Origin: Daphnia pulex
Lineage: Eukaryota; Arthropoda; Branchiopoda; Diplostraca; Daphniidae
Length of the DNA stretch: 64,000 nucleotides
Assembly: GCF_021134715.1 (NCBI RefSeq)
Contig: NC_060022.1
Span: 7,135,001-7,199,000, forward strand
Direction of reading: 5' to 3'
Shown here: piece after piece, positions 1-8,558 of the stretch
How positions within the stretch are numbered: the stretch's first letter is position 1
Layout of the letters: each line of letters starts with the position of its first letter
Made by a program: the position numbers and the translations under genes
The notes under the pieces: generated by a model
Told to the model about the DNA's origin: nothing
Databases searched by the model: none
Seen by the model: the letters and a program-made list of their open reading frames with translations, nothing else

Positions 1-494
1 GCTGTAATCGTCATTTCGGGCGCTGGTCCCGATGTGCCTTTTTGTTGGTCTGGCTCCTCTCTAGCTAGATAAATGCTCTGATTTTCCCCATTAATTGTAA
101 AGCCATGTTTCCTAATAGCATCCCATCCTAAAATACAATCTTCTGAAATACCATCACTAATCACAAAATTTTGGAAAAGTCTAACATCTCCATAATATAT
201 AGGCAAAATCACTTGTCCAAACGTATTTAATTTTTTGTCATGTACATCATATAAATCAAAATCGAGTTTGCTGCAGGTCCCTCGACTTCGCTGTGGAAGA
301 GATTGAAAAAGATTGTAATGCATGACACTTCTAGCTGCTCCTGTATCAAATAAAGCCTGAAAAGAACGCTGAAAACTTGAAAGAGGAATTCGAGGAGTTG
401 ATTCATTTGTTAATGTAGTTAACTTAGCAATATTTCGGGATTGAAGAAGAGGCTCACTATCAACTGACCCGAAGCCACAGTTGATACTTATTGG
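1..494 (-). CDS. Retropepsin (start of Pro-Pol), partial
   Basis: This frame lies one base back (-1) from gag and is open from the frameshift site to the window edge. It contains the aspartic-protease signature FDTGA (codons near 335-350) and, further on, an ILGWDA segment, the usual second hallmark of retroviral-type aspartic proteases. The enzyme would act as a homodimer and cut the Gag-Pol polyprotein. There is no independent start codon in a good place, so expression as a Gag-Pro-Pol fusion by frameshifting is the simplest reading. RT, RNase H and integrase are expected beyond base 1 but are not visible. Confidence 0.85.
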
Positions 495-500
495 TTTCCC
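458..500 (-). promoter_or_regulatory. -1 programmed ribosomal frameshift signal between gag and pro
   Basis: On the minus strand the heptamer G GGA AAC (494-500) sits in the gag frame, one sense codon before the gag TAA (488-490). After a 7-nt spacer comes a perfect 9-bp inverted repeat, TATCAACTG (478-486) and CAGTTGATA (458-466), around an 11-nt loop. Heptamer of the X XXY YYZ class, spacer of 5-9 nt and a downstream stem are the classical components. Slippage by -1 here leads exactly into the protease frame. Confidence 0.85.
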
Positions 501-913
501 TGTTTCCTTGGAGGGGGTCCTGGTAAATTAGGATGACCTGGGCCCATTGGTTTCATTTGACACTCAAATGATTTGTGTCCGATACCTCTGCAATTGTAAC
601 AAATTGGCGGTTTTGCTGACTCTAAAGCTTCGACTTGTTGATTCTGAGAAAAGCTTTGTTGAAAATTTTGTTGATGATTTGGCTGAAAATTTGGTTGATA
701 ATTTGACTGAAAATTTGATGGAAAATTTGGTTGAAAATTCTGTTGCCTTGGAACAGGGCAATTATTCTTTACATGGCCTTCTACACCACACGAAAAACAA
801 ATGAGTGGAAATCTAGTAAACTGCTGGGTCGGAGTGGATGGTTGATTGGGTATTTGAAAAGGTGTTGGGAAATTTGGTCTAAACCCTGGCTGCTGAAAAG
901 CATTTTGATTCGG
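488..913 (-). CDS. Nucleocapsid tail of Gag with two CCHC zinc knuckles
   Basis: This segment continues the gag frame after the TAA at 914-916. It encodes a Q/N/P/F-rich stretch and two CX2CX4HX4C zinc knuckles, one near 756-800 (CFSCGVEGH...C) and one near 560-602 (CYNCRGIGH...C), then ends at the TAA at 488-490. CCHC knuckles bind the packaged RNA in retroelement Gag proteins. It has no start of its own, so it is either read through from Gag or is cut off from Gag by a nonsense change in this copy. Confidence 0.75.
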   Translation of the reverse strand, partial: PNQNAFQQPGFRPNFPTPFQIPNQPSTPTQQFTRFPLICFSCGVEGHVKNNCPVPRQQNFQPNFPSNFQSNYQPNFQPNHQQNFQQSFSQNQQVEALESAKPPICYNCRGIGHKSFECQMKPMGPGHPNLPGPPPRKQGNQ

Positions 914-3844
914 TTATTGCCACTGCTGTGATCTGGGTGGTCGAGGCTGCCAACTTGGTCTATTATAAAAAGGCTGATTCGGTTGCGTATTATTACTGAT
1001 AAATGGTTTATAAGGCAATCTGAGACTATTTCCATTATTGGGGTAAGTTGGCTGAAAATTTGGCATTTGATTTTGAAAGGTTACTTGTTTCTGAACGTGT
1101 TGTTGTTTTCCGTCTTTTGTCAACAGAAAGCTAACAGCTTTTGAAAGTTCTTGTATACAATTAGCAATTTCACTTTGGTCAGTAGCTGTTTCTTCTGCCT
1201 GTTTATTCCCCTGTTTTAATGCAGACGCTATGGCATTGACCGTTTCGTGTTGTTCCCTTACTATCTGTTTGATTTCTTGTATCTCTGAATTATTCGAGTG
1301 GCTAGTCTGATTGATAGCATTAACAAATTCGTGTCTCTCCTTATTGGATTCAATAGCTTCCATACGAACCGAATATTTTCTTGTTGCGGCAACAAGTTCG
1401 TCAAAGGTTCTGAATTCTTTATATTTAACTTTCATTTGTAATTTTTCATCAATTCCATCTATGAATTTTTCTTTTAAAATAATTTGAAAGGAGTCTTCTT
1501 CATAATTCTTGGGATAAGCGTATCTGAATAGTTCCTTAAGACGAATAGCGAAATCATAAATCTTTTCCCCTGGTTTTCTATTTGCTTTTTTAAACTTTTT
1601 TAAAGACTTCTCTGTCGTTTCATCTCCGTGAAAATGGTCCAATAATTTTTCCTTAATTTCCTCAAATTTGTCATTCCCACTGTGTAAAATATATTTCATA
1701 GTTCGATGTGCCTTATCTGTCATTTTCTTATATAATTCTAGAATAGTGTCTTTTTCCGTCATATCAGAGTCATACATGATGGCTTCAAATGTTTCTAGCC
1801 AAGTGTCAAATCGCTGGAGAGCACCTCCAGAAAAAGATGGTAAAGATTGTAGGCTTGAGCGGACATATTGATCTTTTTGAAAAGCGGATAGATCTGAAGC
1901 TGCTGCAAATCTAGGTGTAGTATTGGTATTCATTTTGGTAATTAAATTTGTGTTTGATAATAAACAAAAATCCTCTATTCTGGCACTACGCTTAGGACTA
2001 GTCTGAGGCGTGCTTGGAATCTTTCTATGTTGTTTCTTATTTCTGTCTCTATAGTCGATTGACTCGATGGGCTCAGTTCCCTTGTTTGTATCGGTGCTGT
2101 TACGCGATTCTCCAAAATCTGCGAAGATCCCGTCGAGCGTCTGCTCCTTTGTGATCGTCTTCTCTGACTGGGTACTGCGTAACACTCCAAATCTCTGTGA
2201 TTGTTCTGAAGGCTCTGTCTGTCCACCTGGACTGGTTCGACGCAAGCTAGAGTTCTGTTCCCTCGCGATCGTCTTCTCTGGTTCGGGACTGACTGATTCT
2301 CTGATTGTCTTTGATTGACCTGAAGGCTCTGCCTGTCCACCTGCTGGACTTGTTCGACGCAAGCTAGAGCTCTGTTCCCTCGTGATCGTCTTCTCTGGTT
2401 CGGGACTGATTGATTCTCTGATTGTCTTTGATTGACCTGAAGGCTCTGCCTGTTCACTTTCTGGACTTGTTCCTCGGAAGCTGAAACTGCTAATAAAATT
2501 AATTTCTTCAAATTCTTCTTCGTTTTCTTGATCAATAATTCTAACTCCCGGATAGATATTTTGCGTGAGAACCTCTTGACTTGGGGAAGCTGATTTAATT
2601 TGTTCGATAGACTGATCAGCTCCGGCCTGAGTGTTTCCAATGGCCCTGGGTTGAGTGATTGTACTTGTCCCAATTTGTAAACTAAGTTCAGAAACGTGTA
2701 GAGGGCTTGAATATTTCTCAGAAAATTGGCGTGTGAATTTATAAAACTTTCTAGCACGAAGTAAGACGCTTCTCCAATTTCTTGAACTACCGATTGATAA
2801 TCTCCGTCCTCGTCTACTCTTTGTATTTCCTGGCTTGGAAAATAATTTAGGAAATGTTCTTCTCTTTTTGGTACGAACGGAAGAAGTTCGTGAAGACACA
2901 GAATTTCCCCCAGAAGGAATGTCAATGTTTTCCTCCCGCAATTTATCAATACTTCCGTCAACAGCTTGATTCCCCGGACTGGCCCGCTTGCTTCCCTCAG
3001 CTCTGGCTGGGTTAACTCTAGTTGGGATTTCGATAATTCGGTTGTTATCTCTGCTAACTTCGTCGCCGCTGATAGATCTATCAGCTCCGACTCTGTGTCC
3101 AACTCCTGAATATTCTGGAATAACCGAAGTAATTGCGTCCAGACTGCTTGACTGTTTTTTTGAAAATCTGTCTTTCTTTCCTCTAAGTTCTTCAAAGCTA
3201 AGATTAATGATGGAAGTAGATGAACTACTTTCGGATAAACTGCATTCGGCCCTAGTATTACTCCTTCTACTGTTCTTCGAATCCGAAATTCTATTTGTTC
3301 CGCTACTAATCTGTTCGATTGAATTTCGAAATGGTCTGCCATTCGTTGTTTTCTCTTTGAAAAGATTTGAGAGACGACGTGTCCACTCTATTATTGGTGT
3401 AATTCGACGAGAAGATTTGGGCGTGGAAGAATCAGTGAGATAAGGCAACAAAGGGGAGGAAACGTCGTCACTACTTTTAAAAACTGTTTCTTCTTCGCGA
3501 ATCCATTGTCTACGTGGGGGTGTTTTTAATAACGGATCTACTTGCTGATAACCGGAGTATGATCTAAGTTTTTTCTGGATTTCACTGTACACCCTGGTTC
3601 TTAATTCTTTATCGGTAGATCCCTGAATTTTCCGGACAGGATCCTGGATGAGCTTCGCACTTCCAGTATCGACAATATTTGCAAAACTTTCTTGACAATC
3701 AGAAACTACAGAATTCAACGGAATCGGGGAAACAGGTGGGGCATGGATCTCGACTTCAACAACGTTGTACAAGGGATTCGATACACTTATAATAGGCGTG
3801 CGTACAAGTTTAGGTCTAGCACCAAATACATCATTATTCAACAT
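914..3844 (-). CDS. Gag polyprotein (capsid), 976 aa to first stop
   Basis: The ORF starts at an ATG with A at -3, about 30 nt downstream of the LTR/primer site. Residues 1 to about 640 are rich in S, R, E, T and P, look disordered and include three copies of a ~39-residue repeat. Residues about 670-835 form the helical retrotransposon capsid region (GGALQRFDTW..., EIKEKLLDHF..., GIDEKLQ). The C-terminus is Q/N/P-rich. The usual zinc knuckles follow only after the TAA at 914-916. Gag would assemble cytoplasmic particles around the element RNA. The very long N-terminal part is unusual and coincides with an overlapping frame. Confidence 0.85.
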   Translation of the reverse strand: MLNNDVFGARPKLVRTPIISVSNPLYNVVEVEIHAPPVSPIPLNSVVSDCQESFANIVDTGSAKLIQDPVRKIQGSTDKELRTRVYSEIQKKLRSYSGYQQVDPLLKTPPRRQWIREEETVFKSSDDVSSPLLPYLTDSSTPKSSRRITPIIEWTRRLSNLFKEKTTNGRPFRNSIEQISSGTNRISDSKNSRRSNTRAECSLSESSSSTSIINLSFEELRGKKDRFSKKQSSSLDAITSVIPEYSGVGHRVGADRSISGDEVSRDNNRIIEIPTRVNPARAEGSKRASPGNQAVDGSIDKLREENIDIPSGGNSVSSRTSSVRTKKRRTFPKLFSKPGNTKSRRGRRLSIGSSRNWRSVLLRARKFYKFTRQFSEKYSSPLHVSELSLQIGTSTITQPRAIGNTQAGADQSIEQIKSASPSQEVLTQNIYPGVRIIDQENEEEFEEINFISSFSFRGTSPESEQAEPSGQSKTIRESISPEPEKTITREQSSSLRRTSPAGGQAEPSGQSKTIRESVSPEPEKTIAREQNSSLRRTSPGGQTEPSEQSQRFGVLRSTQSEKTITKEQTLDGIFADFGESRNSTDTNKGTEPIESIDYRDRNKKQHRKIPSTPQTSPKRSARIEDFCLLSNTNLITKMNTNTTPRFAAASDLSAFQKDQYVRSSLQSLPSFSGGALQRFDTWLETFEAIMYDSDMTEKDTILELYKKMTDKAHRTMKYILHSGNDKFEEIKEKLLDHFHGDETTEKSLKKFKKANRKPGEKIYDFAIRLKELFRYAYPKNYEEDSFQIILKEKFIDGIDEKLQMKVKYKEFRTFDELVAATRKYSVRMEAIESNKERHEFVNAINQTSHSNNSEIQEIKQIVREQHETVNAIASALKQGNKQAEETATDQSEIANCIQELSKAVSFLLTKDGKQQHVQKQVTFQNQMPNFQPTYPNNGNSLRLPYKPFISNNTQPNQPFYNRPSWQPRPPRSQQWQ
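1975..3342 (-). CDS. Overlapping 455-aa ORF inside gag (+1 frame)
   Basis: This ATG-to-stop frame of 456 codons lies entirely within gag, in the +1 frame, and ends just before the capsid-coding part begins. I recognise no family. The first ~290 residues look like a folded, mostly helical protein with regular leucine spacing (LLPSLILALKNLEER, ELELLIKKTKKN) and few low-complexity runs, whereas Gag over the same bases looks disordered. The last ~150 residues are repeats of Q/N/R type (NQRRRSRGNR). A chance open frame of this length is unlikely, though local composition could inflate it. If real it could be reached by leaky scanning past the gag ATG. Confidence 0.5.
   Translation of the reverse strand: MADHFEIQSNRLVAEQIEFRIRRTVEGVILGPNAVYPKVVHLLPSLILALKNLEERKTDFQKNSQAVWTQLLRLFQNIQELDTESELIDLSAATKLAEITTELSKSQLELTQPELREASGPVRGIKLLTEVLINCGRKTLTFLLGEILCLHELLPFVPKREEHFLNYFPSQEIQRVDEDGDYQSVVQEIGEASYFVLESFINSHANFLRNIQALYTFLNLVYKLGQVQSLNPGPLETLRPELISLSNKLNQLPQVKRFSRKISIRELELLIKKTKKNLKKLILLAVSASEEQVQKVNRQSLQVNQRQSENQSVPNQRRRSRGNRALACVEQVQQVDRQSLQVNQRQSENQSVPNQRRRSRGNRTLACVEPVQVDRQSLQNNHRDLECYAVPSQRRRSQRSRRSTGSSQILENRVTAPIQTRELSPSSQSTIETEIRNNIERFQARLRLVLSVVPE
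2090..2480 (-). repeat. Tandem ~117-bp repeats within gag
   Basis: About three units are visible, the last diverged. In the gag frame each encodes a ~39-residue block containing PSGQSKTIRES and PEPEKTI; in the overlapping frame the same bases give RQSLQVNQRQSENQ and NQRRRSRGN blocks. Both frames stay open through every unit, as expected for repeats whose period is a multiple of three. Confidence 0.8.
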
Positions 3845-3860
3845 TGTGGGTGAGTTCTAA

Positions 3861-3874
3861 AATCGCTGCCACCA
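3861..3874 (-). other. Primer binding site (tRNA-Leu-like)
   Basis: Three bases inside the LTR edge the minus strand reads TGGTGGCAGCGATT. TGG pairs with the CCA end of a tRNA, and TGGTGGCAGCG matches what I expect for the 3' end of a leucine tRNA of the AAG type (my recollection of that tRNA). The same 13 bases occur at the equivalent place in the TRIM at 6489-8122. Confidence 0.75.
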
Positions 3875-3877
3875 TTA

Positions 3878-4625
3878 TGTAAAGATCCATCCTCTCGGAC
3901 GGAATAACTTTACAAAGAGAAGACTAAAAATAATAAAGAATAAACAACCAGAGGCGTTTTACCCACAAGCCGATGTATTGGACTAACACTAATAACTAGT
4001 AGCACAAATAATAATTAAGAATAACATACCGTTACTGAGATGAAAAATAGAAGAAATAGGAGACAGGATAAGACACTTGTTGACACAGCACTAGAACTCA
4101 ACACAGAGCTCAACACTAATAATTCTCGGTACACAAGAAGGGACCGGTAACTGTTAGACACGATTGAAGAAGGGAACTAAGATAAATTAAGACTAGAACA
4201 GGAACACAAGACGGAAGTAAATCAAGAACTAAAGACTGGAAGAGAACTAAGACTGAACTGGAACTGAAAGAGACTGAAAGGAACTGAAGCTGGCAGATCG
4301 AGAGTTCCTTATAAACCCTCGTACAAAATGCTAAATATAAATGTTTGCAAATCGAGAACAAAGGTAAGAACATTCCAGATTGGCAGCTGCAAACAAACGT
4401 GTTTGTAGCTGCAAATCTAGCTTCATAATTCTAATTAAGCTGGTTTAAGCATAATAAAATTATAATAATGGAAGAAGCAGTACATGAAGCGTATACAATA
4501 AAAGCTTGGCCAAAATAACTATAGCGCTTGTTTCGCACATGACTATATATGGTATGCGTGAATAATATTCAAATAAAATAGTATAATAATTCAGCGCGCG
4601 CTATCTAAGCGGACGCTTCATTACA
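3878..4625 (-). repeat. 5' LTR (748 bp)
   Basis: On the minus strand the LTR runs TGTAATGAAG ... GATCTTTACA, with TGTAA/TTACA inverted ends. Its inner edge is set by the adjacent primer binding site. The matching 3' LTR is outside the window, so the outer edge rests on the terminal motif only and no target duplication can be checked. Confidence 0.75.
4282..4313 (-). promoter_or_regulatory. LTR core promoter (TATA + initiator)
   Basis: On the minus strand TATAAGG (first T at 4313) is followed by TCAGTT (4287-4282), whose A (4285) is 28 bases downstream of the first T of TATA. TCAGTY is the arthropod initiator consensus and this is the standard spacing. Transcription would run through the rest of the LTR into gag. 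Confidence 0.6.
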
Positions 4626-4928
4626 ATACTAATACACCATGCCACCACCACCTTGTCAGCTGTGCTGTGCGGGTACCAGGCTACCAGCAGCTTTTCAGTG
4701 TCTGCCTGTCGGTTGCCCCAGAAGGACGTGTCTGTGCGTGTCGTTTTTTTGAAAAAACTTTGTTACTATTTTTTAATTCAGTGAACTTTTACCAACAACC
4801 AAATTTTAAATCATGAAACGTCCCACGGATTAGACGAGAAAATTTTTGTGAATTTTTTTTCAAAATTTTCCGAGAAAATAAATTTAACTTAATCGCCGAA
4901 AAAAGAAAAATTTGATTTTTTGGAAAAA
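4626..4928. other. Flanking DNA, no gene seen
   Basis: This stretch lies between the LTR and the start codon at 4929. It holds a CCACCACCACC run and an AT-rich part. It may contain the 5' UTR or promoter of the downstream gene, but no clear core promoter is visible. Confidence 0.4.
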
Positions 4929-5974
4929 ATGGTGGTCGTGAAATTAATTGTGATTGTTTTAGTGTTGTTTTTCCGGTTGTCTGTCGTCGATTCGGATGGT
5001 TCTTCGTCAGTGATTCAGCGATTAATCGTCCGTCTAGAAGATCCGTCATCTCATCCGTCATCCGACAATGGCACACTCTTTAAACAAATTGAGGTCAGGT
5101 TTTTTTTAGATTTAATTTCCATATTTGCCGGAATTCCGGTGTGTTTTGGTTAAAACAATAAGAGAAAAAGAAAAATATTTTTCGGGTTATTTCCCGAAGG
5201 GATCTAGGGCGAGGCATTTTGGGGTTGAAGGAAAAAAATGGAAACGAATGAAATTCGTCTGCTAAGATCAATAGATGGATTTTAAGTTTTCTTAAGGAAC
5301 ATAGAACTTATTCGGGAAAGAATTTTACGGATTAAGAATTACGTATAAAAATTTTATGTAATCGTTTTCATGCCATAGCATTCTATTTTTCCTAATTATT
5401 AAATGTTTAAAAAACGAAAAAAGAAATAAACGGCAATTTGAGGTTTCTGGGTTGATACAGATTGTGAATGTATCCAACGGTAAAAGTACGAGCTCCACAC
5501 GTGGGAATGTCGTGAATTGCCCACCATTCTTCTTGCGTACCCTAGAAAACTATTTTTATTACCCAATGAAATCATTTCTAATTAAGCGACTATTGTGTTA
5601 CTAAATGTTTCTCTTGATGCAATTTGCAGGCATTGATAAACATGGATTTCATTGCTCGAATATTCCCAGCCATAGTGAGATTTTCTTGACTGGACATGAC
5701 TAAAAGGACTTGAGGGAAAATGTCTACTACTACGTCACCTCTCAAACGGATCTTTCAACATGGTAAGAAAATTTCTATTTCGTTGTCATTTTGTGATCAA
5801 TGATTTCAAATACTGTTCACATTCAGAGTGTTTGTGGCTTTTTGCGCTGACAAAATTACCTAACTATGAGATGTTTCTTTTGTGAAATTGTTAAATATTT
5901 TAAAACATTGGTTCTTAAAAAGATTTTTATTTTTACAGGATTTCCCACCTGTCTTGTGTCCTGAACGAAGATGG
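4929..5974 (+). pseudogene. Exons of an unrecognised secreted/membrane protein, with in-frame stop
   Basis: Exon 1 (4929-5091) begins ATG and encodes a signal-peptide-like start (VKLIVIVLVLFF). It ends at GAG|GTCAGG. Probable exons follow at 5461-5536, 5630-5762 (ending TG|GTAAGA, a strong donor) and 5939-5974 (ending GG|GTGAGA). Splicing these keeps one frame that reads like protein (PPFFLRIDKHGFHCSN..., NVYYYVTSQTDL, ISHLSCVLNEDG), except for a TAA at 5701-5703 in the third exon. I do not recognise the family. Nothing convincing continues past 5974, where AT-rich DNA and then the TRIM follow. Either a broken gene or wrong exon borders would explain this. Confidence 0.4.
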
Positions 5975-6488
5975 GTGAGAACAATTTTAAAAGTTTAAAT
6001 AGTCTAGCTTGTATTTATTGATTTTAAAATACAAAATTTAAATTGCATACGGCATTTTTTTGTCAATTCTTGTTAATCAGTCGTTAATTTATCGGAATGT
6101 AAGAATGTGCTTGTTAGTAAAGTGCTGACGTGCGCCGATGTAAATTACACGCGTCTCTTCTCGGAATTCCCCATTTTATGTCAATTTTGTCAAGTTAGGG
6201 TTCTTGGAAACGAGTATAAGAAAAAGCTAGTACCGTGTCATCAGAATTTTTATTACCAGTACGTCTCCTGGTTAACATATTGTTATTTAAAGAAGAAAAT
6301 AACACGACGGGTCAAAACATACAAAAAGAAACGCAGGCAAATTTGGTAAAAGTTATTCGAAACGAGCCATCAAAAGTACACAGGGGGAAAGAAATATATG
6401 CATAGGGAAGATGCACACTGTGATGCAGCATTTTGCCAAGGGAAATGCGCCATAAAGAAAACACGAGGAACTCATTTGTACTCGCATT
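5975..6488. other. No supported gene; left flank of TRIM
   Basis: AT-rich sequence with one 80-codon open frame (6107-6349) of no recognisable character. It ends with CATT (6485-6488), one copy of the TRIM target duplication. Confidence 0.5.
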
Positions 6489-7090
6489 TGTAACGTATTG
6501 CGAAACGTCACCGAATAAGATGAATTTAAAAAGGGACATAATCTGTATTAATCATATTAGTTTCACGTGACTACATGTGGAGTGCGAGACTTCTCCAGCA
6601 TGAGACGGGCAAATGCATTCAACAAATAATACAAATAAGGTCAGATATATGACAGAACAGTGCATAGCCAATTGCTACCAGTGTACAGACGGCCATCTCG
6701 CCTGCACAACTAGCGGTAACTGACTACAGAAACGAGCCAGAAGGACTGAGCTCTAGAAGAAGTGAGCCAACACTAGACCGACTGAACGGCCTGGCATTGA
6801 CTGAAGAAGAACTGCATTGGGTGGGCTTTTATACTAGTTAAGGCAGAGTCAAGAGACAAAGGCACATTATTCAATAATAGTCGCCCTGTGTTAAGGGTAC
6901 CCCCAAGTAAGTTGACGTGTGGAATGACCGCTTGTCAATACTATTCTGGGGTAGGCCTAACACTATGGGAACGTACACATTTACACACGATTTATGGGTA
7001 GCTCTAGTTCTACAGTAGCTACAGTATTACTGGCGCCGGGCGGCGTCAGGTTGCAGCATCATCAGCTGTGCGGAGCAACGCTTCGTTACA
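6489..7090 (-). repeat. TRIM 3' LTR
   Basis: This is the 3' LTR in the element's minus orientation, TGTAACG...CGTTACA on the plus strand, nearly identical to 7521-8122. Confidence 0.92.
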
Positions 7091-7520
7091 TCATTCCCCG
7101 GACCGTTGGATTACGTCTCGTAATCCCAAAATTCAAAAACTGCACATTACTGACATTGAGATACACATTGGAACATTTAACATTTGAATCGTTTCTTTCC
7201 CGTTTCGATTGAATTTGTCATTGAACTTGTTTCACTTCCGATTGCGCTTGATTACTTCGACTGTATTATTACTGATACAGTTTACTCTAAGAAAAATTGT
7301 CAGTGTTGAGCGGATTCTCGTCGGTTGGTCTGCCAGGGATGGTCGTGATGCTTGAAGTGTGATAATCGTGATGCTGAATTGGGATGATCGTGATGCTTGA
7401 CGTGGGATGGTCGTGCGTGCTGTGTATGGCCGTTCTTTGAGTGGTAGGTGAGCGGTTGCCGGTTGGCCAAGGTTTACCAGTCTCTTGGGAGTGATGAGTT
7501 AGATGATCGCTGCCACCAGA
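7091..7520 (-). other. TRIM interior, non-coding
   Basis: The 430 bases contain several imperfect ~29-bp repeats with the core GGTCGTGATGCTTGA around 7330-7420. They probably hold packaging signals. The short minus frame that enters from the LTR (to 7287) has repetitive H/T/P-rich content and no recognisable domain. Confidence 0.7.
7506..7518 (-). other. TRIM primer binding site
   Basis: On the minus strand TGGTGGCAGCGAT lies two bases inside the LTR. It is identical to the first 13 bases of the primer site of the large LTR element at 3862-3874. Confidence 0.8.
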
Positions 7521-8122
7521 TGTAACGTATTGCGAAACGTCACCGAATAAGATGAATTTAAAAAGGGACATAATCTGTATTAATCATATTAGTTTCACGT
7601 GACTACATGTGGAGTGCGAGACTTCTCCAGCATGAGACGGGCAAATGCATTCAACAAATAATACAAATAAGGTCAGATATATGACAGAACAGTGCATAGC
7701 CAATTGCTACCAGTGTACAGACGGCCATCTCGCCTGCACAACTAGCGGTAACTGACTACAGAAACGAGCCAGAAGGACTGAGCTCTAGAAGAAGTGAGCC
7801 AACACTAGACCGACTGAACGGCCTGGCATTGACTGAAGAAGAACTGCATTGGGTGGGCTTTTATACTAGTTAAGACAGAGTCAAGAGACAAAGGCACATT
7901 ATTCAATAATAGTCGCCCTGTGTTAAGGGTACCCCCAAGTAAGTTGACGTGTGGAATGACCGCTTGTCAATACTATTCTGGGGTAGGCCTAACACTATGG
8001 GAACGTACACATTTACACACGATTTATGGGTAGCTCTAGTTCTACAGTAGCTACAGTATTACTGGCGCCGGGCGGCGTCAGGTTGCAGCATCATCAGCTG
8101 TGCGGAGCAACGCTTCGTTACA
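7521..8122 (-). repeat. TRIM 5' LTR
   Basis: This is the 5' LTR in the minus orientation. It carries the active-copy promoter described separately and is nearly identical to 6489-7090. Confidence 0.92.
7831..7865 (-). promoter_or_regulatory. TRIM LTR core promoter
   Basis: On the minus strand TATAAAAG (first T at 7865) precedes the initiator TCAGTC (7836-7831), whose A is 31 bases downstream. This independently supports the minus orientation of the element. Confidence 0.6.
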
Positions 8123-8507
8123 CATTCATACTACACAGTGTGTGTGTAGTATATCTGGCTGAAAGCCGGAATGGTAATTGGGAAGATGGGCTAAAAGGCA
8201 ACGGTCGTAACATGAGCCCAACCACTGCGTTATGGGCTGTTGCACTCGGCCCCTACATTCCCGTTGAAACGGTCGTAGCTCTCAGCAGGGGAGTTTGGTA
8301 GTACTGCATCTTCTTTGATCGAGTCTCGCTGCTGTTCTTATCTCATCTGCTCCTGCTTCTGCCGTTCCTGCTTGATCGAATGTTTGACATTCCAAAAATG
8401 ATTAACATAAAAGTAGTTTCTCGGCTGCTGCTGCTGCTAGATTTGCCACACACAACAGAGTTTGTGTGTGTGGGGCTTTTTGATAATATTTTAAAAGGGA
8501 TTTTTGA
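8123..8507. other. No supported gene; right flank of TRIM
   Basis: Starts with the second CATT target copy. It has GT-rich and CTG-rich simple stretches (about 8130-8150, 8418-8480). An open frame through 8301 is contiguous with LTR sequence and is not believed. Confidence 0.5.
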
Positions 8508-8558
8508 CTATGTACCGAAATGGAATTCGCCTTTAAGAGCGTAGTAGCCTTTTTCGTC

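Larger units (their letters stand above)
1..4625 (-). mobile_element. LTR retrotransposon, 5' half (truncated by window edge)
   Basis: Reading on the minus strand the order is LTR (4625-3878), primer binding site, Gag, zinc knuckles, frameshift signal and retroviral-type protease, which runs off the window at base 1. Reverse transcriptase, integrase and the 3' LTR must lie outside. The gag then pro order, the CCHC knuckles and the DTG protease fit a Metaviridae (Gypsy-like) or related element, but without RT the clade cannot be fixed. The Gag is unusually long and carries a second overlapping frame. An in-frame stop inside gag suggests this copy is damaged unless it is read through. Confidence 0.88.
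6489..8122 (-). mobile_element. TRIM (miniature LTR retrotransposon), complete
   Basis: Two direct repeats of 602 bp (6489-7090 and 7521-8122) flank a 430-bp interior. Both begin TGTAACG and end CGTTACA. The insertion is flanked by the 4-bp duplication CATT (6485-6488 and 8123-8126). A primer site on the minus strand next to the right LTR gives the orientation; a purine-rich GGGGAATGA next to the left LTR fits the polypurine tract. The interior encodes no gag or pol, so it depends on proteins of another element. By eye the two LTRs differ at one base (6843 region, G against A), so insertion is recent. Confidence 0.93.

Noticed and set aside
7287..7571. 94-codon minus ORF in the TRIM
   Set aside because: Starts in the LTR and reads through degenerate repeats; TRIMs are defined by lack of coding and no domain is visible.
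8026..8301. 91-codon plus ORF crossing the TRIM right border
   Set aside because: Its first third is LTR sequence joined to flank by the insertion; no independent support.
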